Positions 52,456 to 62,616 are shown, counted from the stretch's first letter. The stretch is DNA of 64,000 bases from Flavobacterium circumlabens (GCF_004345565.1 NZ_SLWA01000014.1:35378-99377); one strand, 5' to 3'. The notes: a model not told the origin generated them from the letters alone. Numbers and translations: made by a program.

Positions 52456-52493
52456 ACAACCGATTGTGTATTAATTGCTTTTTTTTATATTTG
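52456..52493 (+). promoter_or_regulatory. Promoter of the xylan SusCD operon with overlapping operator
   Basis: The perfect operator ACAACCGATTGT (52456-52467) contains ATTG (52463-52466), which sits 19 bases before the perfect -7 box TATATTTG (52486-52493). The operator therefore overlaps the -33 element, a repressor position different from the start-site position at GH67 and the symporter. The SusC start follows 58 bases later. Confidence 0.7.
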
Positions 52494-52551
52494 TTTTAAA
52501 TACACTTATTAACTAAACCAAATTAAATTTTAACTATCTAAATCAATTTTT

Positions 52552-55500
52552 ATGACTAACTCTTTTGTTATAAGTAAATCAAAGCATCTCAAATGCTTTT
52601 GTTTTTTGATCTTAATGTTTGCGTTATCACTCCATTCAAATGCCCAGACAAAAGTTACAGGAACTGTATCAGATGCCAATGGCCCAATTCCGGGAGCTAA
52701 TGTAAATTTAAAAGGAACAAAAAATGGAGTAAGCACCGGTTTCGACGGTACTTATACTATCAATGTACCTTCTAACGGTGTTCTTGTTTTTAGCTTTATA
52801 GGTTTAAGGAACAAAGAAGTAATAGTAAATGGACAAACCCAAATTAATGTAAGTCTTGAAGAAGATTCGGCTCAATTAAAAGAAGTGGTTGTTATTGGGT
52901 ACGGAACGCAAAGGAAAGAAGCCGTAACAGGATCTGTAGCTTCTATTGGAGGAAGGGAATTAAATGAAGTTCCGGCTGCAAACGTAACTCAGGCTTTACA
53001 AGGAAGACTTGCAGGTGTCGACTTAACACAAACTTCTACAAAACCGGGAGCAGCAATGCAGATTCGTATACGTGGTACAAGATCTTTAACCGGAAGTAAC
53101 GATCCTTTAATTGTTTTAGATGGTGTTCCTTTTGCGGGTTCAATAGGTGATATAAATCCGGTAGATATTAAATCGGTAGACGTTTTAAAAGATGCTTCTG
53201 CAACGGCTATTTACGGTTCACGTGGAGCCAACGGGGTAATATTGATAACAAGTAATAAAGGACGTAAAAATCAAAAAGCTACTTTTAATTACAACGGATT
53301 TAGCGGTATTAAGCAGGTTTTTGGTAAATACGATATGATGGATGCGGCTAAATTTGCAGCACTTCGTGATTATTCAACTTTATATACAGATGGTATTGAT
53401 GAATCGAGAAACACCAATACAGACTGGCAGGATTCACTTTACGGAGCTGGCGAAATGATTAGTCATGATGTAAGTGTTTCCGGAGGTAGTGAGAACGGAG
53501 CTTATAATGCAGGTTTAGGATATTATAAAGAAGAATCTGTTTTACCTGGTCAAAAATACGAGCGTTTTAGCCTAAGAGCAGGTTTAGATCAGCAGTTAGG
53601 AAGCGCTTTTCGCATGGGATTTAATACAAACAGTAACTACGCCGTTACAAATGGAGATAACATTGGTACAGGTACAGCCTTAGCAACTTCTCCTTTGGCA
53701 AATCCTTATAATCCGGACGGATCCTTAAAAAGAACCGTGAGAATGGGTGGAGATGAAAACTGGGTTTATGCCAGAAATACCATCAATAATTTGGGAGATT
53801 CTTATGTAAATCAAACCAGAGCTTTTAGTTCTTACAATAATATTTTTGCTGAGGTTAAAATACCGGGGGTAGAAGGTTTAAAATACCGAATGAATACCGG
53901 ATTAAATTTACGTTTATCGAATGGCGGTTACTACGAAGGACAAGGTGTTTTTGATGTAAATCCAACGACAATCTCAAATGCGTCTATTACCAATACATTG
54001 TCAACACAATGGTTAATTGAGAATTTGATTTCATACGATAAAACTTTTGCCGAAAAACATACGGTAAATTTTGTGGGATTGTATTCAAATGAGCAGTTTA
54101 CGGGAAATACTTCCAGAATCACCAGAAACGGAATCACTTCTGATGCTTTTCAGTTTTATAACTTAGGGCAGAGTGAAGAAGAAGCAGTTATAAATCCGGC
54201 AGATCAGGATTATACGCAATGGGGTTTAAGTTCGTATATGGCAAGAGCCATGTATTCTTACGATAATAAATACTTTATCTCAGGAACAATTCGTTCAGAC
54301 GGTTCATCAAGATTATCACAAGGAAATAAATGGGTAACTTATCCGGCGGTTTCTGCAGGATGGACAGTCTCAAATGAATCTTTTATGAAAAAACTTTCAT
54401 GGGTTAATTTAGTGAAATTACGTGCAGGATACGGTGAAACATCCAATCAGGCGGTAGATCCTTATCAAACTTTGGGAGCTTTAAGTACAAGACCCTATAA
54501 TTTTGGAACTACAAATTCTACAGGTGTATATGTTACAACATTGCCTAATCCGGATTTAGGATGGGAATATTCGACAACATGGAATTATGGATTGGATTTC
54601 GCATTTCTTAATAATCGTTTATCAGGAACAATCGAATATTACAAAACAAATACAAAAGATTTGCTGCAACGCGTAAATCTTCCGGCAACATCAGGAGTTA
54701 GCAGTTATGTTGGTAATGTTGGTGAAACTGAAAATAAAGGATACGAAATTGCTTTAAACGGAGTAATTCTGGATAATCCAAAAGGATTAAGCTGGACGGT
54801 TGGAGTTAACTTTTATGCCAACGAAAACAAGTTAGTTAAACTGGCTTCCGGAGCACAAAGAGATGAGGCAAACTCTTGGTTTGTAGGTTATAATATCAAC
54901 TCAATTTACGATTATGAAAAAGTAGGAATCTGGCAGGAAGGCGATCCGTACATGTCTACATTAGAACCTGGACCAACTGGTATCAACCAGCAAGGAACAG
55001 TAGTAGGATCTATCAAAGTGAAATATACAGGAGATTTTAACCCGGACGGTACACCAACGCGTGCTATTAATGCAACCGACAGACAAATCATTGAAACTGA
55101 TCCGGATTTTCAGGGAGGTTTTAATACGAACTTAACGTATAAAGGTTTTGATTTTTCTGCTGTTGGAGCTTTTAAAAGTGGAGGTGTTTTAATTAGTACA
55201 CTTTACGGAGGGAACAGTTACCTGAATCTTCTTAACGGAAGAAGAAGTAATGTCGATGTAGATTACTGGACACCGGATAACAGAGATGCAGAATTTCCTA
55301 ACCCAAGAGGTATCAGAAGTAGTGATAATCCAAAATACATTTCTACAATGGGATATTTTGATGCATCTTATGTAAAAATTAGAGCCTTAACGCTTGGATA
55401 TACTTTAGATCAGGAATTTATGAGAAATTTAGGGATTCAGAAACTGAGACTTTATTTTACAGCTCAAAATCCGTTTGTACTTTTCTCTCCTTACAACAGA

Positions 55501-55644
55501 AAATCAGGGATGGATCCTGAAACCAATTCTTTTGGAGATGAAAACCAGGCAGTAACAGGTACTTACCAACGCAGGTTTTTGGTTATTGGAACCAATACAC
55601 CTTCAACCAGAAACTTTTTATTCGGACTTAATTTTACATTTTAA
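52552..55644 (+). CDS. SusC-like TonB-dependent receptor (xylan locus)
   Basis: 1030 residues. Signal peptide (LHSNA/Q, about residue 31, after a long N-region), carboxypeptidase-regulatory-like domain (VNLKGTKNGVSTGFDGTYTIN), TonB-box region KEVVVIGYGTQRKEAVTGS, plug with DPLIVLDGVPF and DASATAIYGSRGANGVILIT, and a barrel ending RNFLFGLNFTF. Imports xylo-oligosaccharides across the outer membrane. Its SusD starts 12 bases downstream; esterase and GH43 genes follow. Its promoter carries a LacI-type operator. Confidence 0.95.
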   Translation: MTNSFVISKSKHLKCFCFLILMFALSLHSNAQTKVTGTVSDANGPIPGANVNLKGTKNGVSTGFDGTYTINVPSNGVLVFSFIGLRNKEVIVNGQTQINVSLEEDSAQLKEVVVIGYGTQRKEAVTGSVASIGGRELNEVPAANVTQALQGRLAGVDLTQTSTKPGAAMQIRIRGTRSLTGSNDPLIVLDGVPFAGSIGDINPVDIKSVDVLKDASATAIYGSRGANGVILITSNKGRKNQKATFNYNGFSGIKQVFGKYDMMDAAKFAALRDYSTLYTDGIDESRNTNTDWQDSLYGAGEMISHDVSVSGGSENGAYNAGLGYYKEESVLPGQKYERFSLRAGLDQQLGSAFRMGFNTNSNYAVTNGDNIGTGTALATSPLANPYNPDGSLKRTVRMGGDENWVYARNTINNLGDSYVNQTRAFSSYNNIFAEVKIPGVEGLKYRMNTGLNLRLSNGGYYEGQGVFDVNPTTISNASITNTLSTQWLIENLISYDKTFAEKHTVNFVGLYSNEQFTGNTSRITRNGITSDAFQFYNLGQSEEEAVINPADQDYTQWGLSSYMARAMYSYDNKYFISGTIRSDGSSRLSQGNKWVTYPAVSAGWTVSNESFMKKLSWVNLVKLRAGYGETSNQAVDPYQTLGALSTRPYNFGTTNSTGVYVTTLPNPDLGWEYSTTWNYGLDFAFLNNRLSGTIEYYKTNTKDLLQRVNLPATSGVSSYVGNVGETENKGYEIALNGVILDNPKGLSWTVGVNFYANENKLVKLASGAQRDEANSWFVGYNINSIYDYEKVGIWQEGDPYMSTLEPGPTGINQQGTVVGSIKVKYTGDFNPDGTPTRAINATDRQIIETDPDFQGGFNTNLTYKGFDFSAVGAFKSGGVLISTLYGGNSYLNLLNGRRSNVDVDYWTPDNRDAEFPNPRGIRSSDNPKYISTMGYFDASYVKIRALTLGYTLDQEFMRNLGIQKLRLYFTAQNPFVLFSPYNRKSGMDPETNSFGDENQAVTGTYQRRFLVIGTNTPSTRNFLFGLNFTF

Positions 55645-55656
55645 TCAAAAAGAACT

Positions 55657-57600
55657 ATGAAACGATATATTTTTAAAAGATTAATTATAGGATCAGTAGC
55701 TTTGTTCTCCTTTGCGGGCTGCTCTGATATTTTAGAAGAAAAACCACATGATTTTTATGAGCCTGGTTATTTTAAAACAGAACAAGGAGTTTTACAGGGA
55801 TTAACGTCACATTACGCACATTTACGCTGGATTTACGGACAGGCTTATTACTACAACTCAGTTCAAACCGGTACAGATGAAAACACATATGGGCAGCAAG
55901 CCGACGGAAATTTCAAAGATCATGATTTATCCGGAGTTGGGGTTATAAATGCTACCTCAAGCAGAGCCGATGTGGTATGGAATAATTCGTATAACGATAT
56001 TAACACTGCAAGCGGAATTATCGAAAACGCTGCCGCCGTAGGTATCGCCAGTAACTTAATTGCAGAATCTAAATTCTTTAGAGCGTTTGATTACTTTTTA
56101 TTGGTACAAAATTTTGGAGGAGTTCCTTTAGATTTAGGAGCGGGCGAGTTAAAATTTAACAGCAGACCATCGAGATCTTCAAAACGAAATACCGTACCTG
56201 AGGTTTATACCAAAGCTATTTTTCCAGATTTAGTAGCAGCAGTAAACGAACTGCCAGATGCTTCAAGATTAACAGGAACAGCAACTAAAACGTTGGCTCG
56301 TTTAATGTTATCAAAAGCATATTTAACATATGCCTGGTGGTTAGAAAATCCAAACAATATTCCAACCTATCCGGATACACCAAGAACAGATCCTGATGGA
56401 CACAACGCTCAATGGTATTTTCAACAAGCGTACAACATCGCTTTAGACGGAATCAATAATCCGGGTTCTTATGGATTATTACCTTACTATTATGATGTAA
56501 ACCTGGGATCTAATGATCGTAACAAAGAAGTAATGCTTTACGCAGACCATACCGAGGAAAGCGAATATTACAATGGAGCAAGTCTTACGTACGGAAGTGG
56601 TGGTTCGCCTGATAACTTTGCAGGCTGGATGGGAACTTTTAATTACACTTCGATAAGAAGTAAAAATGCTTCGGGAGCTGCAGTTTCGACTGTACAAAGA
56701 GCAGCAGATCAGTTTTTAGGACGTCCCTGGGTGAGAATGGTACCACCTATCGAAGTCTTTACCAAAACATTTGCAGATAAAACAAACGATTCAAGATACG
56801 ACGGAACATTTGCAGCCGTATATCGTGGAAACTGGAATTTACAGGGAACTGGTTTAACAGATGTAGCAACCTTGTATAATGCAAACGGATTGTCGGTAAA
56901 ACCAGGCGATGCCATTGTAACGTTTCTTAATGATGAGCCAGCGACACCCATTACATATCCTACGGGAGCAGGCGATAATGGTGTGGGTGCCGGAGTTTTA
57001 CCAGGCAGATCAGATTATGTAATTTCTCCAAATGGAATAAGCAGAATAGTATACCCTGGTTTATGGAAGTTAGGACCATACCGTACAGATAATGCAGGAG
57101 GTTTAGGACAGCCAAATGCAGGAAGCACAAGACCTTATCCGGTGGCTAAATTTTCAGAACTCTATTTTGTGGCCGCAGAAGCTGCAGTAAAAGGAGCAAC
57201 TGGTACTATGAGTGCCAGAGCTCTTATCAATGTAATAAGAGCCCGTGCAGGAAAATGGCGTTGGGATAATAATGGCAAAGTGGCAAAAACAGCAGACAAT
57301 AGCGCTTTACTAACAAGTTCAACTCCCGCCATTATTGATATTAATTATATTCTGGCTGAACGTTCGCGTGAATTTTATGGTGAAGGTTACCGTTGGTATG
57401 ATTTAGTAAGAACTCAAAAATGGAATGAAATTGCAGGTAAATATTCAATTGGAGGATCAAATTACGGACAGCATACACCAGAGGTTGTTACCAGAACTAT
57501 AGAACCGCATCATTACTTGCGCCCAATACCTCAGGGTCAGATAGATGGTATGGAAATGTCAGCAGCAGAGAAGGCTGCTTATCAAAATCCAGGATATTAA
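55657..57600 (+). CDS. SusD/RagB-like surface lipoprotein (xylan locus)
   Basis: 647 residues, on the long side for SusD. Lipobox SFAGC (Cys22) followed by SDILEEKPHD, an acidic surface-export signal. SusD blocks include AESKFFRAFDYFLLVQNFGGVP, KFSELYFVAAEAAVKG, LAERSREFYGEGYRWYDLVRT and the ending YLRPIPQGQIDGMEMSAAEKAAYQNPGY (split over two strands). Partner of the preceding SusC; binds xylan fragments by context. A terminator lies about 93 bases downstream. Confidence 0.95.
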   Translation: MKRYIFKRLIIGSVALFSFAGCSDILEEKPHDFYEPGYFKTEQGVLQGLTSHYAHLRWIYGQAYYYNSVQTGTDENTYGQQADGNFKDHDLSGVGVINATSSRADVVWNNSYNDINTASGIIENAAAVGIASNLIAESKFFRAFDYFLLVQNFGGVPLDLGAGELKFNSRPSRSSKRNTVPEVYTKAIFPDLVAAVNELPDASRLTGTATKTLARLMLSKAYLTYAWWLENPNNIPTYPDTPRTDPDGHNAQWYFQQAYNIALDGINNPGSYGLLPYYYDVNLGSNDRNKEVMLYADHTEESEYYNGASLTYGSGGSPDNFAGWMGTFNYTSIRSKNASGAAVSTVQRAADQFLGRPWVRMVPPIEVFTKTFADKTNDSRYDGTFAAVYRGNWNLQGTGLTDVATLYNANGLSVKPGDAIVTFLNDEPATPITYPTGAGDNGVGAGVLPGRSDYVISPNGISRIVYPGLWKLGPYRTDNAGGLGQPNAGSTRPYPVAKFSELYFVAAEAAVKGATGTMSARALINVIRARAGKWRWDNNGKVAKTADNSALLTSSTPAIIDINYILAERSREFYGEGYRWYDLVRTQKWNEIAGKYSIGGSNYGQHTPEVVTRTIEPHHYLRPIPQGQIDGMEMSAAEKAAYQNPGY

Positions 57601-57692
57601 TATCTTGGTGAAAGAAGCAAATTTTACAGTAATTATAGGTGTTAATTTTACAGAATAGCTTATAAGTTGGTTTGTAAATTTGCTTTAGTTTG

Positions 57693-57718
57693 AAGCCGGG
57701 GGAATTCCCTCGGCTTTT
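57693..57718 (+). terminator. Terminator after the xylan SusCD pair
   Basis: AAGCCGGGGG (57693-57702), loop AATT, CCCTCGGCTT (57707-57716), then T residues; one G-T wobble in a 10-bp stem. It separates SusCD from the downstream enzymes, perhaps giving more receptor than enzyme mRNA. Confidence 0.8.
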
Positions 57719-57805
57719 AAATTATGAATTCAGTTACAATATTCAGGTCTCTTAAATTTACATTTTAGTTTTTAAGAGCTTTTAATAATTAATGAACAGT
57801 TACAA

Positions 57806-59539
57806 ATGAAGCCGCAAAAAATATTTTTCTTATTACCATTATTGTTTCTTTTCTCTTTCAAAATAATAGGTGCAAATGATACTCTTGTAAAAAAACAAAG
57901 CAAAAAGCCGCCTGTTTTTTCTAATGTTATTTATCAGGGAGACGATGACATTTATAAAAAGAATCCATTAAAACCAGATGAGTTTTATTCTCCCGTTTTG
58001 CAGGGATGTTATCCGGATCCGGCCATTACCAGAAAAGGAGATGATTATTATATGGTATGTTCCTCATTTGCGATGTTTCCGGGCGTGCCCATTTTCCATT
58101 CTAAAGATTTAGTGAACTGGACAGACCTTGGAGGCGTACTAAATAAAGTGTCAGAATTCAATCCGCACGATACCGGTATAAGCCAGGGTGTATATGCTCC
58201 TGGTATTACTTATAATCCTCACAATGATACTTTCTATATGATTGTAACAGCATTTTCAGGAGGTTTGGGCAATATTATAGTAAAAACAAAAGACCCCATG
58301 AAAGGCTGGGGAAGTCCGATAAAATTAGGTTTTGACGGAATTGATCCTTGTATCTTTTTTGATGATAACGGAAAAGGATACATCGTTCATAATGACGCTC
58401 CGGATAAAGGAAAAGAAAGCTATCAGGGACATCGTGTTATTAAAGTTTGGGAATACGATCTGGAAAAAGATCAGGTAATTCCGGGAACGGATAAAATTAT
58501 TGTAGATGGCGGAGTAGATCTTTCGAAAAAACCAATCTGGATTGAAGCGCCTCATTTGTATAAAAAAGACGGTCATTATTATTTAATGTGTGCCGAAGGC
58601 GGTACAGGAGGAAATCATAGTGAAGTTATTTTTATCAGTGACAGTCCGAAAGGGCCTTTTAAACCGGCATCAAACAATCCGATTCTTACCCAAAGATATT
58701 TTCCTCAAAACAGAACCGATAAAGTAGACTGGGCCGGACATGCCGATTTAGTACTTGGACCTGATAATAAATATTATGGTGTATTTTTAGGCGTTCGCCC
58801 GAATGATAAAGACCGAGTAAATACAGGACGTGAAACTTTTATGCTTCCGGTAGACTGGTCAGGAACTTTTCCCGTTTTTGAAAACGGATTAGTGCCTTTA
58901 GAACCAAAAATTAAAATACCAAAAGGCGTTACCGAAAACAAAACAGGCAAAGACGGATTTTTCCCAAACGGGAATTTTACATTTACCGAAAATTTTACCT
59001 CTGATAAATTAGATTACCGATGGATCGGATTGAGAGGCCCTCGTGAAAATTTTATTTCAGTAACTAAAAAAGGACTTCAGATTAATCCTTTCGAAGTCAA
59101 TATTAAAGAAGTTAAACCCACTTCGACACTTTTTTACAGACAAATGCACAACACGTTTTCTTTTGCCACAACAATAGATTACAGGCCAGAATCTGAAAAA
59201 GATCTTGCCGGAATTGTATGTCTGCAAAACGAGCGTTTTAATTATGTATTTGGCATCACAAAAAAAGGAAAAGACACTTATATTTTATTACAAAGAACAG
59301 AAAAAGGACAATCTAAAATAATTGTAAGCGCTAAAATCGAAATCAAAAAAAACATTCGACTTCAGGTAAAAGCCAACGGAGACAATTACGAATTTAGTTA
59401 TGCTTTAAACGGCACTGATTTTAAAAATTTAGGCGAAAGTGTTTCAGGCGATATTCTTTCAACAAACATGGCCGGAGGTTTTACAGGAGCTTTGGTTGGA
59501 TTGTATGCAACGGCTGCAAATGATGCTCAGCCACAATAA
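57806..59539 (+). CDS. GH43 beta-xylosidase/arabinofuranosidase with C-terminal beta-sandwich
   Basis: 577 residues with a signal peptide (IIGA/N, about residue 23). Propeller triad: Asp71 in GCYPDPAITR, Asp180 in GIDPCIFF and Glu247 in IWIEAPHLYK. From about 385 a concanavalin-like GH43_C2 domain follows (NFTSDKLDYRWIGLRGPREN, FVCLQNERFNY-like, TGALVGLYA), normal for xylosidases of this size. It acts on xylo-oligosaccharides or arabinose side chains in the periplasm. The next gene starts 10 bases after its stop, so they are co-transcribed. Confidence 0.92.
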   Translation: MKPQKIFFLLPLLFLFSFKIIGANDTLVKKQSKKPPVFSNVIYQGDDDIYKKNPLKPDEFYSPVLQGCYPDPAITRKGDDYYMVCSSFAMFPGVPIFHSKDLVNWTDLGGVLNKVSEFNPHDTGISQGVYAPGITYNPHNDTFYMIVTAFSGGLGNIIVKTKDPMKGWGSPIKLGFDGIDPCIFFDDNGKGYIVHNDAPDKGKESYQGHRVIKVWEYDLEKDQVIPGTDKIIVDGGVDLSKKPIWIEAPHLYKKDGHYYLMCAEGGTGGNHSEVIFISDSPKGPFKPASNNPILTQRYFPQNRTDKVDWAGHADLVLGPDNKYYGVFLGVRPNDKDRVNTGRETFMLPVDWSGTFPVFENGLVPLEPKIKIPKGVTENKTGKDGFFPNGNFTFTENFTSDKLDYRWIGLRGPRENFISVTKKGLQINPFEVNIKEVKPTSTLFYRQMHNTFSFATTIDYRPESEKDLAGIVCLQNERFNYVFGITKKGKDTYILLQRTEKGQSKIIVSAKIEIKKNIRLQVKANGDNYEFSYALNGTDFKNLGESVSGDILSTNMAGGFTGALVGLYATAANDAQPQ

Positions 59540-59549
59540 AAAACAAAAT

Positions 59550-60788
59550 ATGAAAAAGGAACATTTTAAATGGATGTTGTTTGTCCATCTCTTCTTTTTG
59601 GTTTTGGGTTGTCAGTCCAATCAATCGTTGGTAATGGCGCAGGACAAATCAAAAACGGAGAATTGGGTCGGAACCTGGGCCTGCGCGCAAATGCTGGTCG
59701 AACCCAACAATATGCCGCCCGCTCCGGGACTTTCAGAAAATACACTTCGGCAAATTATCAGGGTTTCAATTGGCGGAAAACGTATGAGATTGCGTTTTTC
59801 TAATATTTTCAGCGATCAGCCAACGGTTTTAAAATCGGTTAGCGTGGCCAATGTTGTCAATGCGCCGATTGTTGATCTTAAAACACAAAAAGAGCTTCGT
59901 TTTAATGGAAAACGGGAGACAACAATAAGCCCTGAACAGGAAATTTATTCAGATACTTTTGATTTTGACTTACAATCCGGACAGCTTTTAGCGATTACTA
60001 TTCATTACGGAAATACATCCCAAAAAATATCGGGACATCCCGGTTCACGCACCACTTCTTATATTCTTGAAGGGGATCAAATTCAAAATGCAGCTTTTGA
60101 TGGCGCCATAAAAACAGATCATTGGTATTCTATTATGGGATTGGATGTTGTGGCGGATAAATATGCTGCGAATATCGTTTGTTTGGGAAATTCCATTACA
60201 GACGGCCGTGGCTCAGGAACCAACAAACAAAATCGCTGGACAGATATTTTATCGGCACGATTATCGGCTAATAAAAAAACAGAAAAAAAAGGTGTTTTGA
60301 ATTTGGGTATTGGAGGGAATTGTGTCGTTAAAGGCGGATTAGGTCCTACGGCTTTAAATCGTTTTAACAGAGATGTATTATCTCAAAAAGGAACAAAATG
60401 GCTCGTCATTCTCGAAGGCATCAACGATATAGGAGGAATTAAAAATCCCGAAGATGCACCAATAAAAGCGCAGGAACTTATTGAAGCGTATAAAGTAATG
60501 ATTAACAAAGCGCATGCAAAAGGAATTAAAGTCTACGGCTGTACCATTTTGCCATTTGCCAAATCATTTTATGATGCTCCACACAAACAAGAAGCTCGTG
60601 ATATTGTAAATACTTGGATTCGAAATAGCAAAGCCTTTGATGCCGTAATTGATTTTGATAAAGCAATGGTTTCAGAAGAAGGTTCCAAAACGATTTCATC
60701 CAGCCTGCATGACGGCGATTTTTTGCATCCAAACGAAGCGGGTTATGTTAAAATGGGAGAGGCAATCAACCTCGATTTATTTAAATAA
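59550..60788 (+). CDS. SGNH/GDSL-type carbohydrate esterase, lipoprotein
   Basis: 412 residues from ATG 59550; the frame is open further upstream to 59439 but that would remove the lipoprotein signal (FFLVLGC, Cys21). N-terminal beta-sandwich (about 38-200, NWVGTWACAQ, RVSIGGKRMRLRFSN), then the SGNH domain: nucleophile Ser215 in CLGNSITDGRG, oxyanion Gly/Asn in GGNCV and EGINDIGG, and the Asp-His pair in DFLHPNEAGY. Most likely an acetyl-xylan esterase given its place between GH43 and another esterase in the xylan locus; exact ester specificity is not visible. Confidence 0.87.
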   Translation: MKKEHFKWMLFVHLFFLVLGCQSNQSLVMAQDKSKTENWVGTWACAQMLVEPNNMPPAPGLSENTLRQIIRVSIGGKRMRLRFSNIFSDQPTVLKSVSVANVVNAPIVDLKTQKELRFNGKRETTISPEQEIYSDTFDFDLQSGQLLAITIHYGNTSQKISGHPGSRTTSYILEGDQIQNAAFDGAIKTDHWYSIMGLDVVADKYAANIVCLGNSITDGRGSGTNKQNRWTDILSARLSANKKTEKKGVLNLGIGGNCVVKGGLGPTALNRFNRDVLSQKGTKWLVILEGINDIGGIKNPEDAPIKAQELIEAYKVMINKAHAKGIKVYGCTILPFAKSFYDAPHKQEARDIVNTWIRNSKAFDAVIDFDKAMVSEEGSKTISSSLHDGDFLHPNEAGYVKMGEAINLDLFK

Positions 60789-60865
60789 TTTCTTTTCTTT
60801 CAATTCTTTACCAATTTCAATCCCGGATTTAAATTATTTTTTGATAATAAAAAAACAGATCAATA

Positions 60866-62530
60866 ATGAAATTAATAAGTAGGTTTTGCGCATTTGTAGT
60901 TCTTTTTTCAATAGCCCAAAAAGGATATTCTCAAGATCCTGATTTTCATGTTTATCTGAGTTTTGGTCAGTCCAATATGGAAGGATATGCCAAAATAGAA
61001 ACACAGGATAAAGTGGGCGTCGATGATCGTTTTCAGATTTTACAGGCAGTCAATTGCCCTGACCTTAAACGTGAAAAAGGAAATTGGTATACCGCCATAC
61101 CGCCATTGTGTCGTTGTAATACGGGACTAACACCGGTTGATTATTTTGGTAGAAATCTGGTGTCCAATCTCCCTGAAAATGTGAAAGTAGGCGTTATCAA
61201 TGTAGCCGTTGGAGGATGCAAAATTGAACTTTTTGACAAAGATAAAACAGCAGAATATGTAGCAACAGCGCCAGACTGGATGAAGGGAATTCTTAAGGAA
61301 TACGAAGGAAATCCTTATGAAAGACTGGTGGAGCTGGCAAGAATAGCACAGAAAAAAGGCGTCATTAAAGGCATTTTACTGCACCAGGGCGAATCGAATA
61401 CAGGAGATACACTTTGGACAAAAAAGGTCAAAATTGTCTACGATAATTTAATGAAAGATTTAAATCTGGATCCGAAAAAAGTGCCTTTGCTTTCGGGGGA
61501 AACCGTAAACGAAGACCAGAACGGTAAATGTGGAAGCATGAATAAAATTATTGCGACATTACCAAAAACGATTCCCAATTCGTATGTTATTTCATCAAAA
61601 GGATGCACGGCAGAACCTGACTTTTTACATTTTAATGCCGAAGGTTACAGAGAATTAGGACGCCGTTATGCCGATAAAATGCTTTCGTTATTGGGATATA
61701 AATTCTTTAACGGAAAAACGCCTTTTATAGTTCAGGCTCCCCTTGGTTTTGATCAGCTAAACGTTGCTATTCCGGCAGGAAAAACAGAAACGATCAGTTA
61801 TGAATCTAAAACGGTTGGTTCTGCAAGAAAAGCAACGGTTTATACACCTCCGGGATTCACTAAAAAGAAAAGATATTCTGTATTGTATCTTTTGCACGGA
61901 ATAGGCGGCGATGAAAAAGAATGGCTAAACGGAGCAAATCCGCAGGTTATATTAGATAATCTTTTCGCAGAAGGAAAAATTGAACCTATGATTGTGGTCA
62001 TGCCAAACGGAAGGGCAATGAAAGATGACAGTGCAGCCGGCAACATAATGGCACCCGATAAAGTGCAGGCTTTTGCTGCTTTCGAAAAAGATTTATTAAA
62101 CGACCTGATTCCGTTTATCGAAAAAAAATACCCGGTTCTGAAAGACAGAGAACACCGCGCCATCGCCGGATTGTCAATGGGAGGCGGGCAATCGTTAAAT
62201 TTCGGATTAGGGAATTTAGATAAATTTGCCTGGGTTGGTGCTTTCTCAGCGGCTCCAAATACTAAAATACCGGAAGAATTACTTCCTGATCCGGAAATAG
62301 CAAAAAAGAAATTAAAATTACTTTGGATTTCGTGTGGAGATAAAGACTGGCTTATCGAAAATAGTAAGAGAACGCACGATTATTTATATAAAAATGATGT
62401 TCCGCACATCTATTATATCGAACCCGGAGTGCATGATTTTAAGGTCTGGAAAAACGGTTTGTATATGTTTTCGCAGTTTTTATTTAAGCCTGTCGATCCG
62501 TCAAATTTTGCATCTTATACTATTTTGTGA
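60866..62530 (+). CDS. Two-domain carbohydrate esterase (SASA/CE6-like plus CE1-like)
   Basis: 554 residues with a signal peptide (KGYS/Q, about residue 22). The N-terminal SGNH domain (25-285) has LSFGQSNMEG (Ser36), HQGESN (173-178) and PDFLHFNAEGY (His255), as in sialate/acetyl-xylan esterases. The C-terminal alpha/beta-hydrolase domain (290-550) has YLLHGIGGDEKEW, GLSMGGGQS (Ser437), SCGDKDW and PGVHDFKVW (His523), as in CE1 acetyl-xylan or feruloyl esterases. Two catalytic sites in one chain could remove two ester types from xylan. It is the last gene of the xylan locus, 77 bases after the SGNH esterase. Confidence 0.9.
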   Translation: MKLISRFCAFVVLFSIAQKGYSQDPDFHVYLSFGQSNMEGYAKIETQDKVGVDDRFQILQAVNCPDLKREKGNWYTAIPPLCRCNTGLTPVDYFGRNLVSNLPENVKVGVINVAVGGCKIELFDKDKTAEYVATAPDWMKGILKEYEGNPYERLVELARIAQKKGVIKGILLHQGESNTGDTLWTKKVKIVYDNLMKDLNLDPKKVPLLSGETVNEDQNGKCGSMNKIIATLPKTIPNSYVISSKGCTAEPDFLHFNAEGYRELGRRYADKMLSLLGYKFFNGKTPFIVQAPLGFDQLNVAIPAGKTETISYESKTVGSARKATVYTPPGFTKKKRYSVLYLLHGIGGDEKEWLNGANPQVILDNLFAEGKIEPMIVVMPNGRAMKDDSAAGNIMAPDKVQAFAAFEKDLLNDLIPFIEKKYPVLKDREHRAIAGLSMGGGQSLNFGLGNLDKFAWVGAFSAAPNTKIPEELLPDPEIAKKKLKLLWISCGDKDWLIENSKRTHDYLYKNDVPHIYYIEPGVHDFKVWKNGLYMFSQFLFKPVDPSNFASYTIL

Positions 62531-62616
62531 GACTTACTACGTCACGCAATATCTTCAAATTAAAAATGATAATTTCAAGAAAAAAATACTAATTGAATCG
62601 TATATAAATAAAGTTC

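Larger units (their letters stand above)
51516..52551. other. Long gap between xylA and the xylan SusC
   Basis: Contains the xylA terminator, the transaldolase relic, an outlying operator and the SusC promoter region, each listed separately. The stretch 52140-52440 is AT-rich with no recognisable gene. Confidence 0.6.
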
